A stretch of 64,000 bases of DNA from Anthonomus grandis grandis (lineage: Eukaryota; Arthropoda; Insecta; Coleoptera; Curculionidae). The notes beneath the pieces were generated by a model that worked only from the letters and a program-made list of their open reading frames with translations, searched no databases and had not been told where the DNA came from. This document shows, piece by piece, positions 35,283 to 47,294 of this stretch. The DNA is taken from positions 3,410,001 through 3,474,000 of the forward strand of contig NC_065550.1 in the NCBI RefSeq assembly GCF_022605725.1. Reading direction: 5' to 3'. Position 1 is the first letter of the stretch. Every line of letters begins with the position of its first letter. A program made the position numbers and the translations under genes.

Positions 35283-37500
35283 GACATTTATTAGCCACCA
35301 ATACAAAAAAAAGCATAATTACAGAAGGTAATATGATTATATACATGGAATTGAATATTAAAATATTAAACAAAGAGAGCATATTAAAAACAATAGGTTA
35401 TATAAAGAATTTAGTTAACACAAGTAAGGCAACTAAAAAGCCATGCATTCAGACTTCCAGAAAAGAAGGAAACAACTTCCTGGATTCTGTTAAGGCTTAT
35501 AATAGAAGAAGTGAGAGAAAAAAAAAACAATTCTTATAGACAAACTAAAAAAAACAAATAGGTAGGCATATACTTATGAGGGGAAAAAGCAGTAGGGGGA
35601 AAAATGGATGAAACGGAATGAAAAAATTCTTCATTTTTCTTCATATGGATGACACAGCTTTACCATTTCAGAATTTATGCCATCTGGACCTGGGGAACTG
35701 TTTTTCTTTAATAAATTAATATAAAGTATTAGTTCATTTTTTGTTATAGGCTTTAACGACATAGAGTTTAAGAGAGATGGATAATTTAGATTAAGCTTTG
35801 TGGTTGTATCAGGAATTTGACATGCCATACTAGTTCCTATTTTAGAGAAATATTCATTACAGAAATTGGCCATCTGTGTCATTTTCAAAGTCTTTATTAT
35901 TTAGATCCTTTATATAAATGTCTCGGTTAGATTTAACTTTAGGTTCATTAGAGGCATCACTCAGAACATCATAAATCTTTTTAATATCATGTTTTGTATC
36001 TTGCAGTTTGTTTATATAGTAGTTATTTTTAGTAATAGTTATTAATTTCAATAAATTATTTCTATAAGTTTTATATTCAAGTTTCAGTTGTTATTTTTAT
36101 TTTTTAATAACTTTTTCTTCATTTGGTCTCTTTTTTTAATTGATGTCATAATACCTTCAGTTATCCAGGGTTTAATTTTTGTGTTTTTTTTTTGTTGTAT
36201 ATCTTATTTATTGTACATTTATTTTTAATGGAACTAAAAATGTTTATGAAGTTTTGATATGCCAGGATTGAGTTTTTATTTCATATACTTCTTGCCAGGT
36301 TTGATTTTGTATAAGTTCTATAAACTTTTGCAGTTAAAAAATTGTATAATGAGTTTTTAGGTTCTTAGTATTATCACTAGGGTAGTCTAGCTTGGAGAAA
36401 ATCTCTAGATAAATAGGGTAATGATCTTAAAAGTCTCTAAAATGTAAGGATTAAAATTTAATTTGTTTCTTTGTGGACCATTTTGTCGTATAAACAGATG
36501 ATCAATACATATATTACTATCTTGTGTTACTCTAGTATATGAGTGATTAAGTGAGCTGTAACCATAGTAAAGGAGCATACTTATATATCTAGAGCTTATT
36601 ATGTTTATTTTATTTAAGATGTCAATGTTGAAGTTGCCAATTATAATACTAATGCATTCTTTTTTTTGAAATTATTTAGAAAAAGATCAAAGTCATTAAG
36701 AAATAAATTTTCTGAGGTGTTGGGAGATCTGTAGCATGCTATGAGTGAATACTGTATAGAGCTTAAAGAGAATGTGAGTTTATTATTTTTGAAGTAGGGA
36801 GACTTGTATGTTCTATTTCAAATTGAATACCATCTCTTATGTATATAATTAACTCATCACAAATATTATTTGAACTATTGTTATAATTAGTTATAAACCC
36901 TGGGATAGGTTAATAAAGTTTTTTATTTCTGGAATAGGCCTAGTTTCACCCAGTACACTATGTCAAGTTTATCAAGACAAAAGGTCAAATAAATGCTAAA
37001 AAGCTGTCAAAATTTTTTCTTAAGCTTCTGATATTTAAATGTACCAAGTTTAATTTTTTTTTTGTTTATTAAGGAGGAATTTCATGCTTTTTGAATTTTA
37101 AATTCATTATTAAAGTCATAATGCCTGTCTTTTATTAGATCAAGTTATATTTCCTTTTTTTTCCAATTCATTGAGTATAATAACCTCATTGTCAGCCATT
37201 GTTTAAGTTATTTATAATTGTTTTTAAGTTTAATTTATAAAGAAAATAAACATATAACTAGATTAATAATAACACTTGAAAGAAAATAAAGGTAACCTGT
37301 GTTTTTACATTCATAGTCTTATTATCTTTTTCTTAAGCTTTTATCTATAAAAAATCATAGTTGGGCATTCAGAATCATATGAGGTACCTATGTTTTTTAT
37401 CATAAGAAAATCCAAACCTATTATTTGCCTCGATACAATTTGCACAGCTTTTTGTTTGTTGTTCACAGTCTTTGTAGTCATGTCATGTACCACAGTATGA
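33561..37500 (-). pseudogene. Degenerate LINE in the Helentron intron, copy B
   Basis: Minus-strand non-LTR element, not the one in copy A. From 5' to 3' on that strand: endonuclease remnants including a GNFNID version of the usual GDFN motif near 36,630-36,655, a linker at 35,857-36,051, SSPGPDGINSEMVKLCHP (35,640-35,720), PEELKTSIITPIYKKGS (~35,100-35,160), GVPQGTVLGPLLFILYIN and a mutated HADDT active site (34,618-34,866), and a long C-terminal thumb (33,833-34,315) ending FNKLPRAIREI. It is broken by stops, frameshifts and a ~400-base insertion at 35,217. It sits at a different intron position from the copy A LINE. Confidence 0.85.
35217..35625 (-). mobile_element. (ATT)n-tailed insertion inside the LINE
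   Basis: About 21 AAT repeats (35,220-35,282) followed by ~340 bases that split the LINE frame between CHPY and EPLKYIFNLIF. Read on the minus strand it ends in (ATT)n, as do the 3' tails of some insect SINEs and LINEs. No protein is recognised, so a non-autonomous element or a 5'-truncated LINE tail fits. Confidence 0.5.
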
Positions 37501-39660
37501 GCTGATGTTATAGTATAGTATTGCCTAGTAATAATATTTTTTTTTAACAATAAGATAAAAAAATATTATTATTGCTATTAAAAATTTACATGAGGTTTCT
37601 ATTTATACTTGTATTCATTCAAAAACAATAAAAAATAAAATTAGTAGACACATGAGTAATAAAGGCACTTTTAAAAATGTCAGTATTTACATAGGCATAA
37701 AAAAGTAAAGCAATCAGTGAATATATAAATTGGCATTAAAATAAAATCACAATAAATAATAAGAAAATAAATTGCATTACTTTTTAAAATACATATATAT
37801 TTAAGAAATTTTGAAGCAAATTTTTATATAGGAATTATATTTAATTTATGTGTTTCAAAGTAAAAATAATTATTTTTTAACAAAAGTCTTTATTCAGTCA
37901 ATCAAACAATGAAAACATATTTCAAGTTTTTAACTACAATTAAAAATTGAATATTATTAATGGATACACACTTTATGATATGTTAGCTAAACTTAAATGC
38001 TTAATTATACATAATCAGCATGACTCTTTATTCTGTATATAAATAATATTAACTAACAATATATAATAATACATATATTATATATTGTTAGTTAATATTA
38101 TTTACATTTAGAGGGGCTGAAGTTTATCAATATTTTTGCTGTGAAAATATTTATATTGTATATAGGTGAAAATTTATGTAGTTTTCTGGAAAAAGTCAAT
38201 CAGTTGCTAGAGAGACTAGAAGCAAAACTTTTTTATAAATTATAATGAGTTAGAAGCCATATTTCATTGAGTATGTTTATTTCGTTAGTAATATTAACCA
38301 TCAGCAATAATATCATTATTTTATATGGGAATATAGTTAGTACTATTAGTTGCTAGTACATTTTTTATGTATGATCATGCATTATTTAATGTTATTTTAA
38401 TTATCAAGTTTTGTTTATTTTTATGATTTATTACTTAAAATTATAAAATAAATAGTGTTTAGCTAATATATACTCATTTAAAAATGTAAAAATTATTTAA
38501 TGTGTAGAGACCTTTCTTTTGAGCAGCATTGTAAATTTAAGAGCAAACTTAATTCTTCTCATTTGAACATACAGGCATTCAGGTGCAAAACTGCATTAAA
38601 GACTATAAAATTAAAATTTTCGAATTGGTAAATGGATTCGTATTTTGAATTTATTATTAATAAAGCATTTATTAATATTAATAGCACATTTTTTTGTCCT
38701 TACATAAAAATAATGGATAGTTTTCATTTATAAATATCAATCGGTACATGCAAATCTTAAATTCTATTCATGATTTTTAAATATATATAGCAAAAAATAT
38801 GTCTAAAAGTCAATTTTTTATATCAAGATTTAAACAAAAATAAAAAAAATACTGCAATGGTGGTAACTGTGTGATCATTCTAAATATATCTTTACATAAT
38901 TCTAATCATTTCTTTACAATATTAGAAAAAACACCTATTACATTACAGGAATATAAAATTAATTCATTGTAAGAATTTTTGTTGACAAATATTTGCTATA
39001 ATTATTATAGTTAGATGCAAGTACAACCTAATTGTTGCTACTATAATACATCTAGTTTTGAAAACTCTACTTGAATAAAAGGATAATTATCAATGTATAC
39101 TTTTTTTCATTTAATCATATACAATACAGAATATTTTCTTTCTTTACTTATTTGAAAACTAATCTACGCCTCTGGCAGGATACTCAGATTAAAATACTTT
39201 TAACATGTATCTTTTAAAATATTTGAAGTAATCTATCCTATATATAAAAATTTAGAACTAAAAACTATTCATTATTTACATTCAATAGAGCCTTAATTGT
39301 AAAATCATGTCACCTCAAGAGTCACTTTTTTATAATGTTGGTTATTATCCATTTTGTATTTATAAATAGTTATCTATAAAGGGGATTTTCAAGAATAGTA
39401 AATCACTAACTTAAGTTAGAAATCTCAGATATTTAATTTGGGAATTTTGTTTCCTCCAATAGTTAATAAATAATTTTTCTATTTTGTCAGCAAATTGTCA
39501 TTCTTGTTATATGTGAATATATAAACCCATTTTCTTCATGTGAAGGAATGAACACATAGACATTTATTCTTAATTTCCAAAAATAGGATCATGTCTTTCA
39601 CCTGTCCCTATTTTATCATATGTATAACTGGATTTTAAAATTACTATGTTTATAATGAAC
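37501..39660. other. Helentron intron, copy B, donor-proximal part
   Basis: AT-rich and non-coding. The match to copy A resumes near 37,510 (15,080 in A). A 27-bp perfect inverted repeat with a 9-base centre lies at 38,041-38,103. Confidence 0.55.
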
Positions 39661-39676
39661 TTACATGAAAATAAAA

Positions 39677-39683
39677 ACTTACC
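39677..39683 (-). promoter_or_regulatory. Splice donor of the untranslated first exon, copy B
   Basis: Minus strand CAAAATCAAAG|GTAAGT, as in copy A. Splicing to 32,811 would remove ~6.9 kb including the LINE. Confidence 0.55.
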
Positions 39684-40205
39684 TTTGATTTTGTAGAATA
39701 GGACTATGAAAAACGAACACTGATGCAATATGATGCAATGAGACCAATTTTTCTAAAAACTTTCCTTGCTAGCTTTGTCACTGCACCAGAGCAATTGCAC
39801 CTCTAATAAATCTATGAATTATTGATCACTAACCTAAAAACGCTAGAAAATAAACTTATATCTAAAACTGTTTATATCACTTCGAATATTCCGCAAAAAT
39901 AGCACAAAAGAAACGTTGAGAAATTTCCACGGAAATTTTGCAACTCTTCGATGCAAAAACGGAATATAAAATGGACGCTTGTTATCGCTGGATACGCCGG
40001 TTGCTGACCGATACTCTTTTGTTTGTCAATGTCATAAATCAGAGCTAACTTTGTACCTGTGGTTTTAAGGTGCTTCTAACTGATAGAACGATTCGCAACG
40101 ACGACATTTAAGCACCGTCGCTACTGACGACATTTTTGTTTGCGACATTTTAGATGTTTCAATTATTTTATTATGATGATTATAAAATTTTTTTAATAAG
40201 TTTTT
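39683..40205 (-). promoter_or_regulatory. Conserved leader/promoter block of Helentron copy B
   Basis: Counterpart of 16,108-16,640, with the same TTCCACGGAAATTTT and GATGCAAAAACGGAATATAA blocks. Its conservation compared with the intron supports a functional 5' region. There is no duplicated donor here. Confidence 0.45.
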
Positions 40206-40359
40206 GTGTCAGTGTAAACAGTATTAAAAGAAATTACTGCGGTATTAATGACATTTTCTATTTGTATCTTTAATGTTATTTGAGGTAGTTGGGGGCTAAA
40301 AAGAAAATTATATTTTCAATTTCAGGGTGTTACAAAATTTGGTGCAAATATTTTAACAG

Positions 40360-41005
40360 CATATTGTTGGAGTCAAAGTAAAACTTTCTCTTCATATAAG
40401 AATGGAATACTGCTGTCAAAGTTTGAGAAATATGGCTTCCGGGTGCATCTTATGCTTGGCTCAAATCGTACCTTGAGGGCCCTTGTCAGGCTGTATGCAT
40501 CTCGGGAAAAAAATAATGTTTGACAGCCATTGGGTGCGGAGTTCCACGGGGCTGGGAACGTTTGTTTTTGAACGTTGTTTTGGGACCGCTATTATTCCTG
40601 CTCTAGATAAATGACCTTGCTTACCTCAACACCTCTGGGAATTTTACTCTTTTTGCAGATGACACTTTCACACGATTCTTTGGTAAAAGTGTGTTGTCGG
40701 CGTTAGGGGTGATGTGGCGGATCTGCTTTTAAATCAGAATCACCTTCCGGGCCTGGAGGTTGTTAAGTTTCTGGAAGTTCTAACTGATGGCAAACCGCAT
40801 TTTAAGGAACAGATAATGTGTTTAAGCAAGAAACTTTTATCAGCATGTTTTGCGGTAAGAGCAATTAGACACGAATTGGGTCCTGAACTGGCAAGAATAG
40901 TTTATTTGTCTCTTTTTAAGCCACATCTCAGATGTAGAATGCCATTTTGGGGGGTAGCCAGTCAGGGTCTTTTAAATATGGTTTTATTCTACAGAAAAAA
41001 GTTAA
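40360..41005 (+). pseudogene. LINE reverse-transcriptase fragment
   Basis: The plus strand encodes, across several frames, an FEKYGFR helix (~40,420), a decayed GVPRG...LGPLLFLL motif (~40,530-40,605), FTLFADDTF (~40,650-40,675), and an open thumb region (40,714-41,005) with VVKFLEVLTDGKPHFKEQI and IVYLSLFKPHLR. Stops and frameshifts make it inactive. Only unit B has it. Confidence 0.8.
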
Positions 41006-41730
41006 GTTAAAAACAAAGATTAGAGTTAAAGCAAGATTAGTTTGGTCAGCAGTGCCTCAAATGTTTCCAAATTTACCTACATATTTAACACAAAAAGTGC
41101 CACTTCCTAGAGAAAGTCCAGATGAAAGAAATAGTGAACAACAAAAAAGTAATGAACTTGCCAATGAAGCCTTTGGGCAACTTGATTTCATAACAAATTT
41201 TTAAGAGCTTATGAGTTATTATTCCCAAAAAATTCTAATATCTGACCTGTGGAATTTAAAAATGTTTGAAGATGAGTTGTCTCAAAATGACCTAAAATGG
41301 ATTTTACTTTTCGAATTAAAATTAAGTAGGTAGTCTCAACTCGAAAATCTATTAACTAGGTAGAAGTCTTCTGATTATTGTGAGCTTAATAAATCATACT
41401 CTTCATTTCTAGAGAAGTTTCATCACATCATTGACTAAAATTCAGATTTCTTAAAACAGACGTTAAATTTATTGGCGAGTTCTGATTCACACAACTTAGA
41501 GGATGAAAAAGATAGTGACATTTGTAATCGAGTAATACTTTTAATAGATCAAATAACTTTACTTATTTTACAGCAAAAACGTTATGGCCCATCAACTATA
41601 GTAATGTCTTTTATGTTATATATTATATCATCTTGCGCACATGAATTGCTTAGAGATTATTTTAATCTACCCACCAAGAAGTACCTACAGTATCTTTCTT
41701 CTAGCTTTGAAGTCACCAAATTGTGACTTA
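41006..41730 (+). pseudogene. P-element/THAP-type transposase fragment
   Basis: Directly after the LINE piece the frame at 41,040-41,204 reads AVPQMFPNLPTYLTQK, which fits the AVPTIFP-type end of a THAP domain and its linker. After a gap with stops, 41,472-41,726 (no ATG) carries a region resembling the P-element transposase helix, including HELLRDYFNLPTKKYLQYL. It is a decayed piece of a P-like transposase or a THAP9-type gene. The zinc-coordinating half of the THAP domain is missing. Confidence 0.6.
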
Positions 41731-42093
41731 AAACCGACCAAAAACTAACGACACCCCTAATTATTTAAACATTGTATCCACTTCTTTAGCACCGACTGAG
41801 AAAGTTGTTGATTTTTCAATTGATTAAATTTATATAAATAAAAGACTACACTATAGGGGAAAAAAGACTAATGATGCATTATTAACGGCGTCTATACATA
41901 TTTGGAACAATAAATCAATCAAATAAATAAAATATTCTCATGTGTAAATAAAACAAAATCAAAATCGAACGTCCATCTCGACAGAGCCACGCTTTCAAAG
42001 CGTAAACGGATCCGAATCTCTCGCGTTGCGCGACGTTGCAACTGTTATTACGCAGCTCGAGTAAAGTCGGCTGTAATACAGACATTATATTGA
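41731..42093. other. Unit-B-specific junction DNA
   Basis: Lies between the transposase debris and the start of the duplicated flank. A GC-richer patch at ~41,990-42,070 is unremarkable. No gene is recognised. Confidence 0.4.
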
Positions 42094-43984
42094 CAGGGAG
42101 CACGGACTATTATTGTGGTCGCTGCCAACCGACATATACTGCGTTCTCGATTTGTTTTGCTGAAATGATTAGACGTAGCCTATATGTATTTTATCAGTTT
42201 TATATAAATATGTAACTTATATTGTGCAAATATGTATGAGAAAAAACAATAACTTTGCTAAATAAGACTGATAAAAATCTCATAATTTCATTCAAGTTTA
42301 CATTGTATATTGTATATCTTGCCTGTGTGAACTTTTGTGTACCTAGAATGATTACACAGTGTGATTTGTTTTCATCCTGGTCAACAATTCAAGGGCTGTG
42401 GGACCCATTAGTTGTAAACTAGGAGGAATTGCATGTTTTAACTGCTGATTAGTATACCACACAACCAGGAATAAATAAGCTAATTGAAGTATGTTAGGAT
42501 TCCGCAGAGTTCATGAAATGTGTTTGATGGGGCTCAGACCATGTACTTAAGGACATCCATCAAGAAATCATTGAGATTCTACCATATTGATGAAATTGGG
42601 AAACCAGGAAGAACTGCCTGTCTTTACTGTTGATTAGACTACACAACCAGAAATAAATAAGTTACATGAAGTATGTTAGGATTCCCCAGAGATCATGAAA
42701 TGTGTTTGATGGAGTAGGTGCAATCATATGAGGAAGGAAATAAAAATTAGAAGTAAACAGGAATATAACAACAATATGACAATCAACTTCTTGGTTGTGG
42801 AACGGAGCAATATTTCAATGAAGTTTCACTTAATACTGGATTTTTTCACCAGAAGTTGGATGCATTTATAATTTATATACTTAATGTTATTTGAATGAAA
42901 TATACATATGTAATTATATATACTTTATTTGTTTCAAATCTTGAATAGGCAAAAAGACACGAGAATTTTTCAACTGAACCTAAAAACCCCATTGTTGGGT
43001 AGAAAATAAAACTTATTTCATGTTTATATTCCATAACCTGTTTATTGTTTTATCAACTTTTGTCATACAGTTATTTACTTTTAATAATTAAAGAGAAAAA
43101 TGATCTATAATAAAGGCTGAGTTTTATTCAAGATTCCATTCCTTAAGGCATAAACCAAATTTGCTCTATATTACTTTGCAGTCATTAGCATACAGTTATT
43201 ATCCATTTTATACACATCTTAAATTTTCATCAAAATGACTATAATAAATAATTTACATTTCAAAACATACAATTAAAATTTACAGTTTTTAGGCAAACAA
43301 TTATTACTCTCATATAAAGCAGATACTATTATTGAGACAGTTTTCTAAGAGCTACTGTTTATAAGTGGCGAGCAGTTTAAATTTGTACATACAGTTAATC
43401 CAAAATGTTTCATAGACAGTCCTATTTATACCTGAATATTCTGACATACTTAACTTAAGAACTGGTTTATTCTTTTGCTTAATTATAATACATCTTGTTA
43501 AATCAATGTTTTTAATTTATTTAGAAAGTCTTTTAAGATATGTACTTAGGTCATTAAAAAGTTACAATGTCTTGCAGAACTGCAAACATATCTGGTTGTC
43601 AAATTGGTATGCTAGCTGAAAAAGAGGACAACAAAAATCCAAGGGCTAACCCTTGAAGCACACTTACAATTATCTTTTAGTTTCTCATAATACTTTCGGT
43701 CAAATAAATATGTTAAATCATTTATAATATTTTTGTTACATTAGCTATTTTACAATTTTATTTTCCAGTAGAAAAAGAACATGAATACTTACCCAATTCT
43801 CTTAAATATTCCTAGTTTATGTGTTTCGATAAGATCACTCATCATTATCAGACTCTAACCCCACATAGCTGTAATGTTTACATGAAAACCCAGTAAGTTT
43901 ATAGGTGTTTCTGCCCTTCTAACCCAACCCAACCCGCTATATTATTTCAATCTTTTAGGTAGGAAAAATAAATGGTGAACACAG
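42094..43984. repeat. Duplicated flank, unit B
   Basis: Counterpart of 17,038-18,960 with the same ~190-base internal duplication. The AACCC run seen in A near 18,755 is mostly lost here. Confidence 0.65.
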
Positions 43985-44481
43985 TTAAATAAAATCATCT
44001 TTATTTCATGAACTTATGTTACACTTACACATCACTTTATGTGATAGAAAAAAGAGATTTAACAAAAACAGCTGTTCTTACACCTAATTTAAATATAAAC
44101 ATAATTTGTTAATGCCATATACACAAAGGTGTTCACATATGTCACAAAGAAAATCTTTACACTTCTTAATATTATTAATAATCAAAGGATTTAAAGCCTA
44201 AAAGTTTTATATTATAATTACATATATGAGAAATCATCAGTTAGAAATTCTTGTATTGAGAAAAAACATTTTTTAATAGATATTGTTTTATAATAAATTT
44301 ATATTGCAGTAAAAAACTTGGTAGGTAACAGTTTAATGGTAGCAGGGAGAGCATTATAGAGTTTGGGAGCAAAGAAGGAAACCCAACACTTAACCTTGTG
44401 TATCCTATAAAAATTTGTATATATATGTTCTCTATTTCTCGTAATATGAAAATTGTACAATTTTGTATGTGGAGTAATCAC
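43985..44481 (-). pseudogene. 5'-truncated LINE 3' end, unit B
   Basis: Same relic as 18,961-19,460. The frame 44,299-44,481 carries SFFAPKLYNALPATIK and the AATAAAGATGATTTT end is at ~43,990-44,005. The downstream frame is broken. Confidence 0.7.
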
Positions 44482-45584
44482 TAATATGATGTTTAATATG
44501 TACTAAACTATATGATATATAAATACTTCTCTGTAAGGAAACTATCTTTGGTATCTAAATAATATAGAATATAGAACAACAATAAGATAAAAAAAAGTCT
44601 CTCCAGTTTTGGACTGGCTTTTTCTGCTTCTTTTTACCACCATCTTCCACCTTATCATCAACTCAATACTTGAAACATCTTGCTGCCAGAATCTGCATTC
44701 CTCCCCTTCGATAGTGCCACAACTGGATGCTATCCACTGCTTCGATTATCCTCTTAGATGTTTTAAAGCCTGGCATCTCGCTGACCTGAACATTCAGACT
44801 AAGTGGCCTGCTGCCAGTCATGAGCAAAACCATTAAGATACCCTTGCATAGACGCTAATTGTTAGACCATACAGATATCTATTTGTTATTCATATTTGAC
44901 TAGGGACACATAACTGTGGTTGAATTTCCTTACTCTTTTGAGGTTACACACCTCTTGTGTGAAAACTGATTATATGCAAGGTGTAATATACCATTTACAG
45001 CGTTTAGTTAAGCGGAAATTTGCCAATCTTTCACATTTTGGACCTTATTCTAACTAATAAGTTCAATATTTTCTCCTTTTTGGTCTTGTTATTTATTTAC
45101 ATAATACATGTAGAGGTTAGGTTGTCATTGAAGCTCCTCATATTACATTAAGGCCTACCTTTAATGCTTGCGTTTTCTTCACAATTCAAATAATAACAAT
45201 GATCCACAGTCCAGAGTTAGATTTTGTGTTAAAATAAATAAATAGTAATTAAACTTTCACTCCCGCACCCAAAATGCCATGTATGAGTCCTTCCGTCGCA
45301 TGAAAACACACGGTAAATTCTAAAACTTTACAACTTTGTCGAATGATCACAGGTAAAGGAAGGCGACTTGGTAAAAGATATGCACATAATCGGATTCTCC
45401 AGAGTCTCTAGAATTATTCCATACCGATTTCGGGAAATTCTGAGCTAAATTAAGTATTTTATCAACGAAAATAAGAAGCAAGACCGAGACGATTCATTCA
45501 CGTTGACGTCATGTCACTGATGTCATCAAAACTGCGGTAAAAGTCGGCATTAAAATCGCCCGTAGACGTCAAAATCGACCATTT
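44482..45584. other. Duplicated non-coding flank, unit B, with CRE-like sites
   Basis: Counterpart of 19,461-20,570. TGACGTCA is at 45,504-45,511 and TGATGTCA follows 8 bases later. No gene is called. Confidence 0.5.
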
Positions 45585-46901
45585 TCAGACGATGTTTTAG
45601 GGTATAAAAAAAGGTTTTTCCCTTATGATTTGTACATGGAAAAATAGTATAAAGCCTTAGGAACAGTTTAACATCAATTCTGGACCGATTCCAATTGGTT
45701 TTAGTAGTTAAATTTCGATTATAAAAAGGGTCTCATTTTAAGCGGACACGGGCGAACAGCGCAGGTTTCATTGCCTGGGTGACGTGCTTGTTGGGTGCTA
45801 GACCACCCGAATTATTGTACCTTGTGAGCCACGCCCGGGGGGGTACCAATATTCAGCTGACCGATTATTTGGACTTTTTATGGAAAATTGCATTTTCTCA
45901 AAAAATGGTGATATTTGAAACAAAACGGTATTTAGTGGATTATAGCCAGATAAATTCCGCGTGTCTGAAGGCAAAAATGGTCTTCGTACGTTACATAGGT
46001 ATGCCAGTATTAAGCGTCAAAGTTAAAAAAAGGTGTAGAGCAAAAACTACTCTACGTAGATGACTGTAGATTACATCAGAAAAAAGCCCTTAAAAAGTAT
46101 TATAAATGTTGAAAGTTTGAAATTTCCAAGTGCCACCCTTAAAAAGTTATTAAATAAAATGTGATTTTTTTTTGTCAATTTTTCGGACCTTCATGGAGAA
46201 AATTTATTATTGCTCGCCCTGTATGGTTCACAAAAATTTTGTTTATATGGCATTTGAAAGATAAAAGATGAACCTATTTTTTGAAATTTTTTTTTTTTCG
46301 GAAATAAGTTTTGTTTGGTAGTAAATTCAAAAAAACTAAAAATGCCAGAACTCGTTAAAAAAATTTTTTTGAAAAAAAAGCTCTAAATATGTTATTTCTC
46401 TCATAAAACTAAGTCTTTTCGCCAAAAAACTTATTTCATAAAAATTTTCTTTTAGCCTCTGGATCATTTTGAACTTTTTTTTTACTCAACTTTGATCGCT
46501 TATAATAAATCACCCTGTATACGGATCTGGCTCAAAAAGTATACAGATATGAACCACCAAAGACCCCTTATGTCCTAAAAATTTCAGGTCGATTAAAGGC
46601 TTTAAATTTGAGTTATCGCGTCTGACTCGATTTTGATCCGATTTTTTACCATTTTTTGACTTCAACTCGCAACCGTTTCCGTCGCGGGTGTCGGAAAAAA
46701 AAATTGTTTACGGATCCATCATTCCCAATGTATTGAGAGGCCCTATGCCAAATTTCATCGTTTCACTAGCCATACAGCCAAAGTTATGAATTTTTTTATC
46801 CCAAAAAACGCGGTCGCGCGAGGTCTAGGTGACGTGCATAATATAGTCGCTGACGCTCCTATATAACAAGTATAGTCGCTTCGCTCCTATACTTTTGGTC
46901 C
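45585..46901. repeat. Right cap of unit B
   Basis: Counterpart of 20,571-21,886. The stem-loop GTAGAG...CTCTAC is at 46,035-46,055, the terminal stem-loop at 46,868-46,894, and the junction hairpin at 46,897-46,910. A patch at ~45,800-45,890 differs strongly from unit A although both sides match. Confidence 0.75.
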
Positions 46902-47110
46902 GTGGGGACCAGTTTGAAACCTTTAGGTCTTGTCTGTGAAAAGCCATAAGGTAATAAAAAAAAAATCAAAAACTATCAGGTGTACTTAGGTGAGTCGGGG
47001 AGGCTAACGTTTACCTGCCAAGGAAAGAGAGGACCAGTTGTTGGGGTATCATGCTTCAAAGAACCATAATTTGTTATATAGTCGCGTTGTGTGTCAATAT
47101 ACTGTCTTAT
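46902..47110. repeat. Left cap of unit T1
   Basis: Same start as units A and B (GTGGGGACCAGTTTG) with more substitutions and the GGTATCATGCTTCAAAG and ATATAGTCGCGTTGT blocks. Confidence 0.7.
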
Positions 47111-47294
47111 ATTTCAAATATCTGTGAAAGTATATTAATTGTATTCTAAATAAAGTCTGAATACCAAATTCGAACAGAATCGGACCAATAGCAAAAAAGT
47201 TACGGTAGTCACGTGACCTAGGCTGAAACTTAAATGTCAGTTATCTGTCATAATTTATTAGTTGTATCCTAAATAAACCATAAATACCAAATTC
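47111..47294. repeat. First 120-bp repeat of T1, cut off from the main array
   Basis: One unit with GTCACGTGAC (47,208-47,217) that breaks off at ACCAAATTC where the 833-bp satellite begins. The rest of the array resumes at ~49,140, so the satellite appears to lie inside the array. Confidence 0.6.

Noticed and set aside
35149..35539. Open frames coding poly-Asn, poly-Ile or poly-Leu
   Set aside because: Produced by the (AAT)n microsatellite in three frames.
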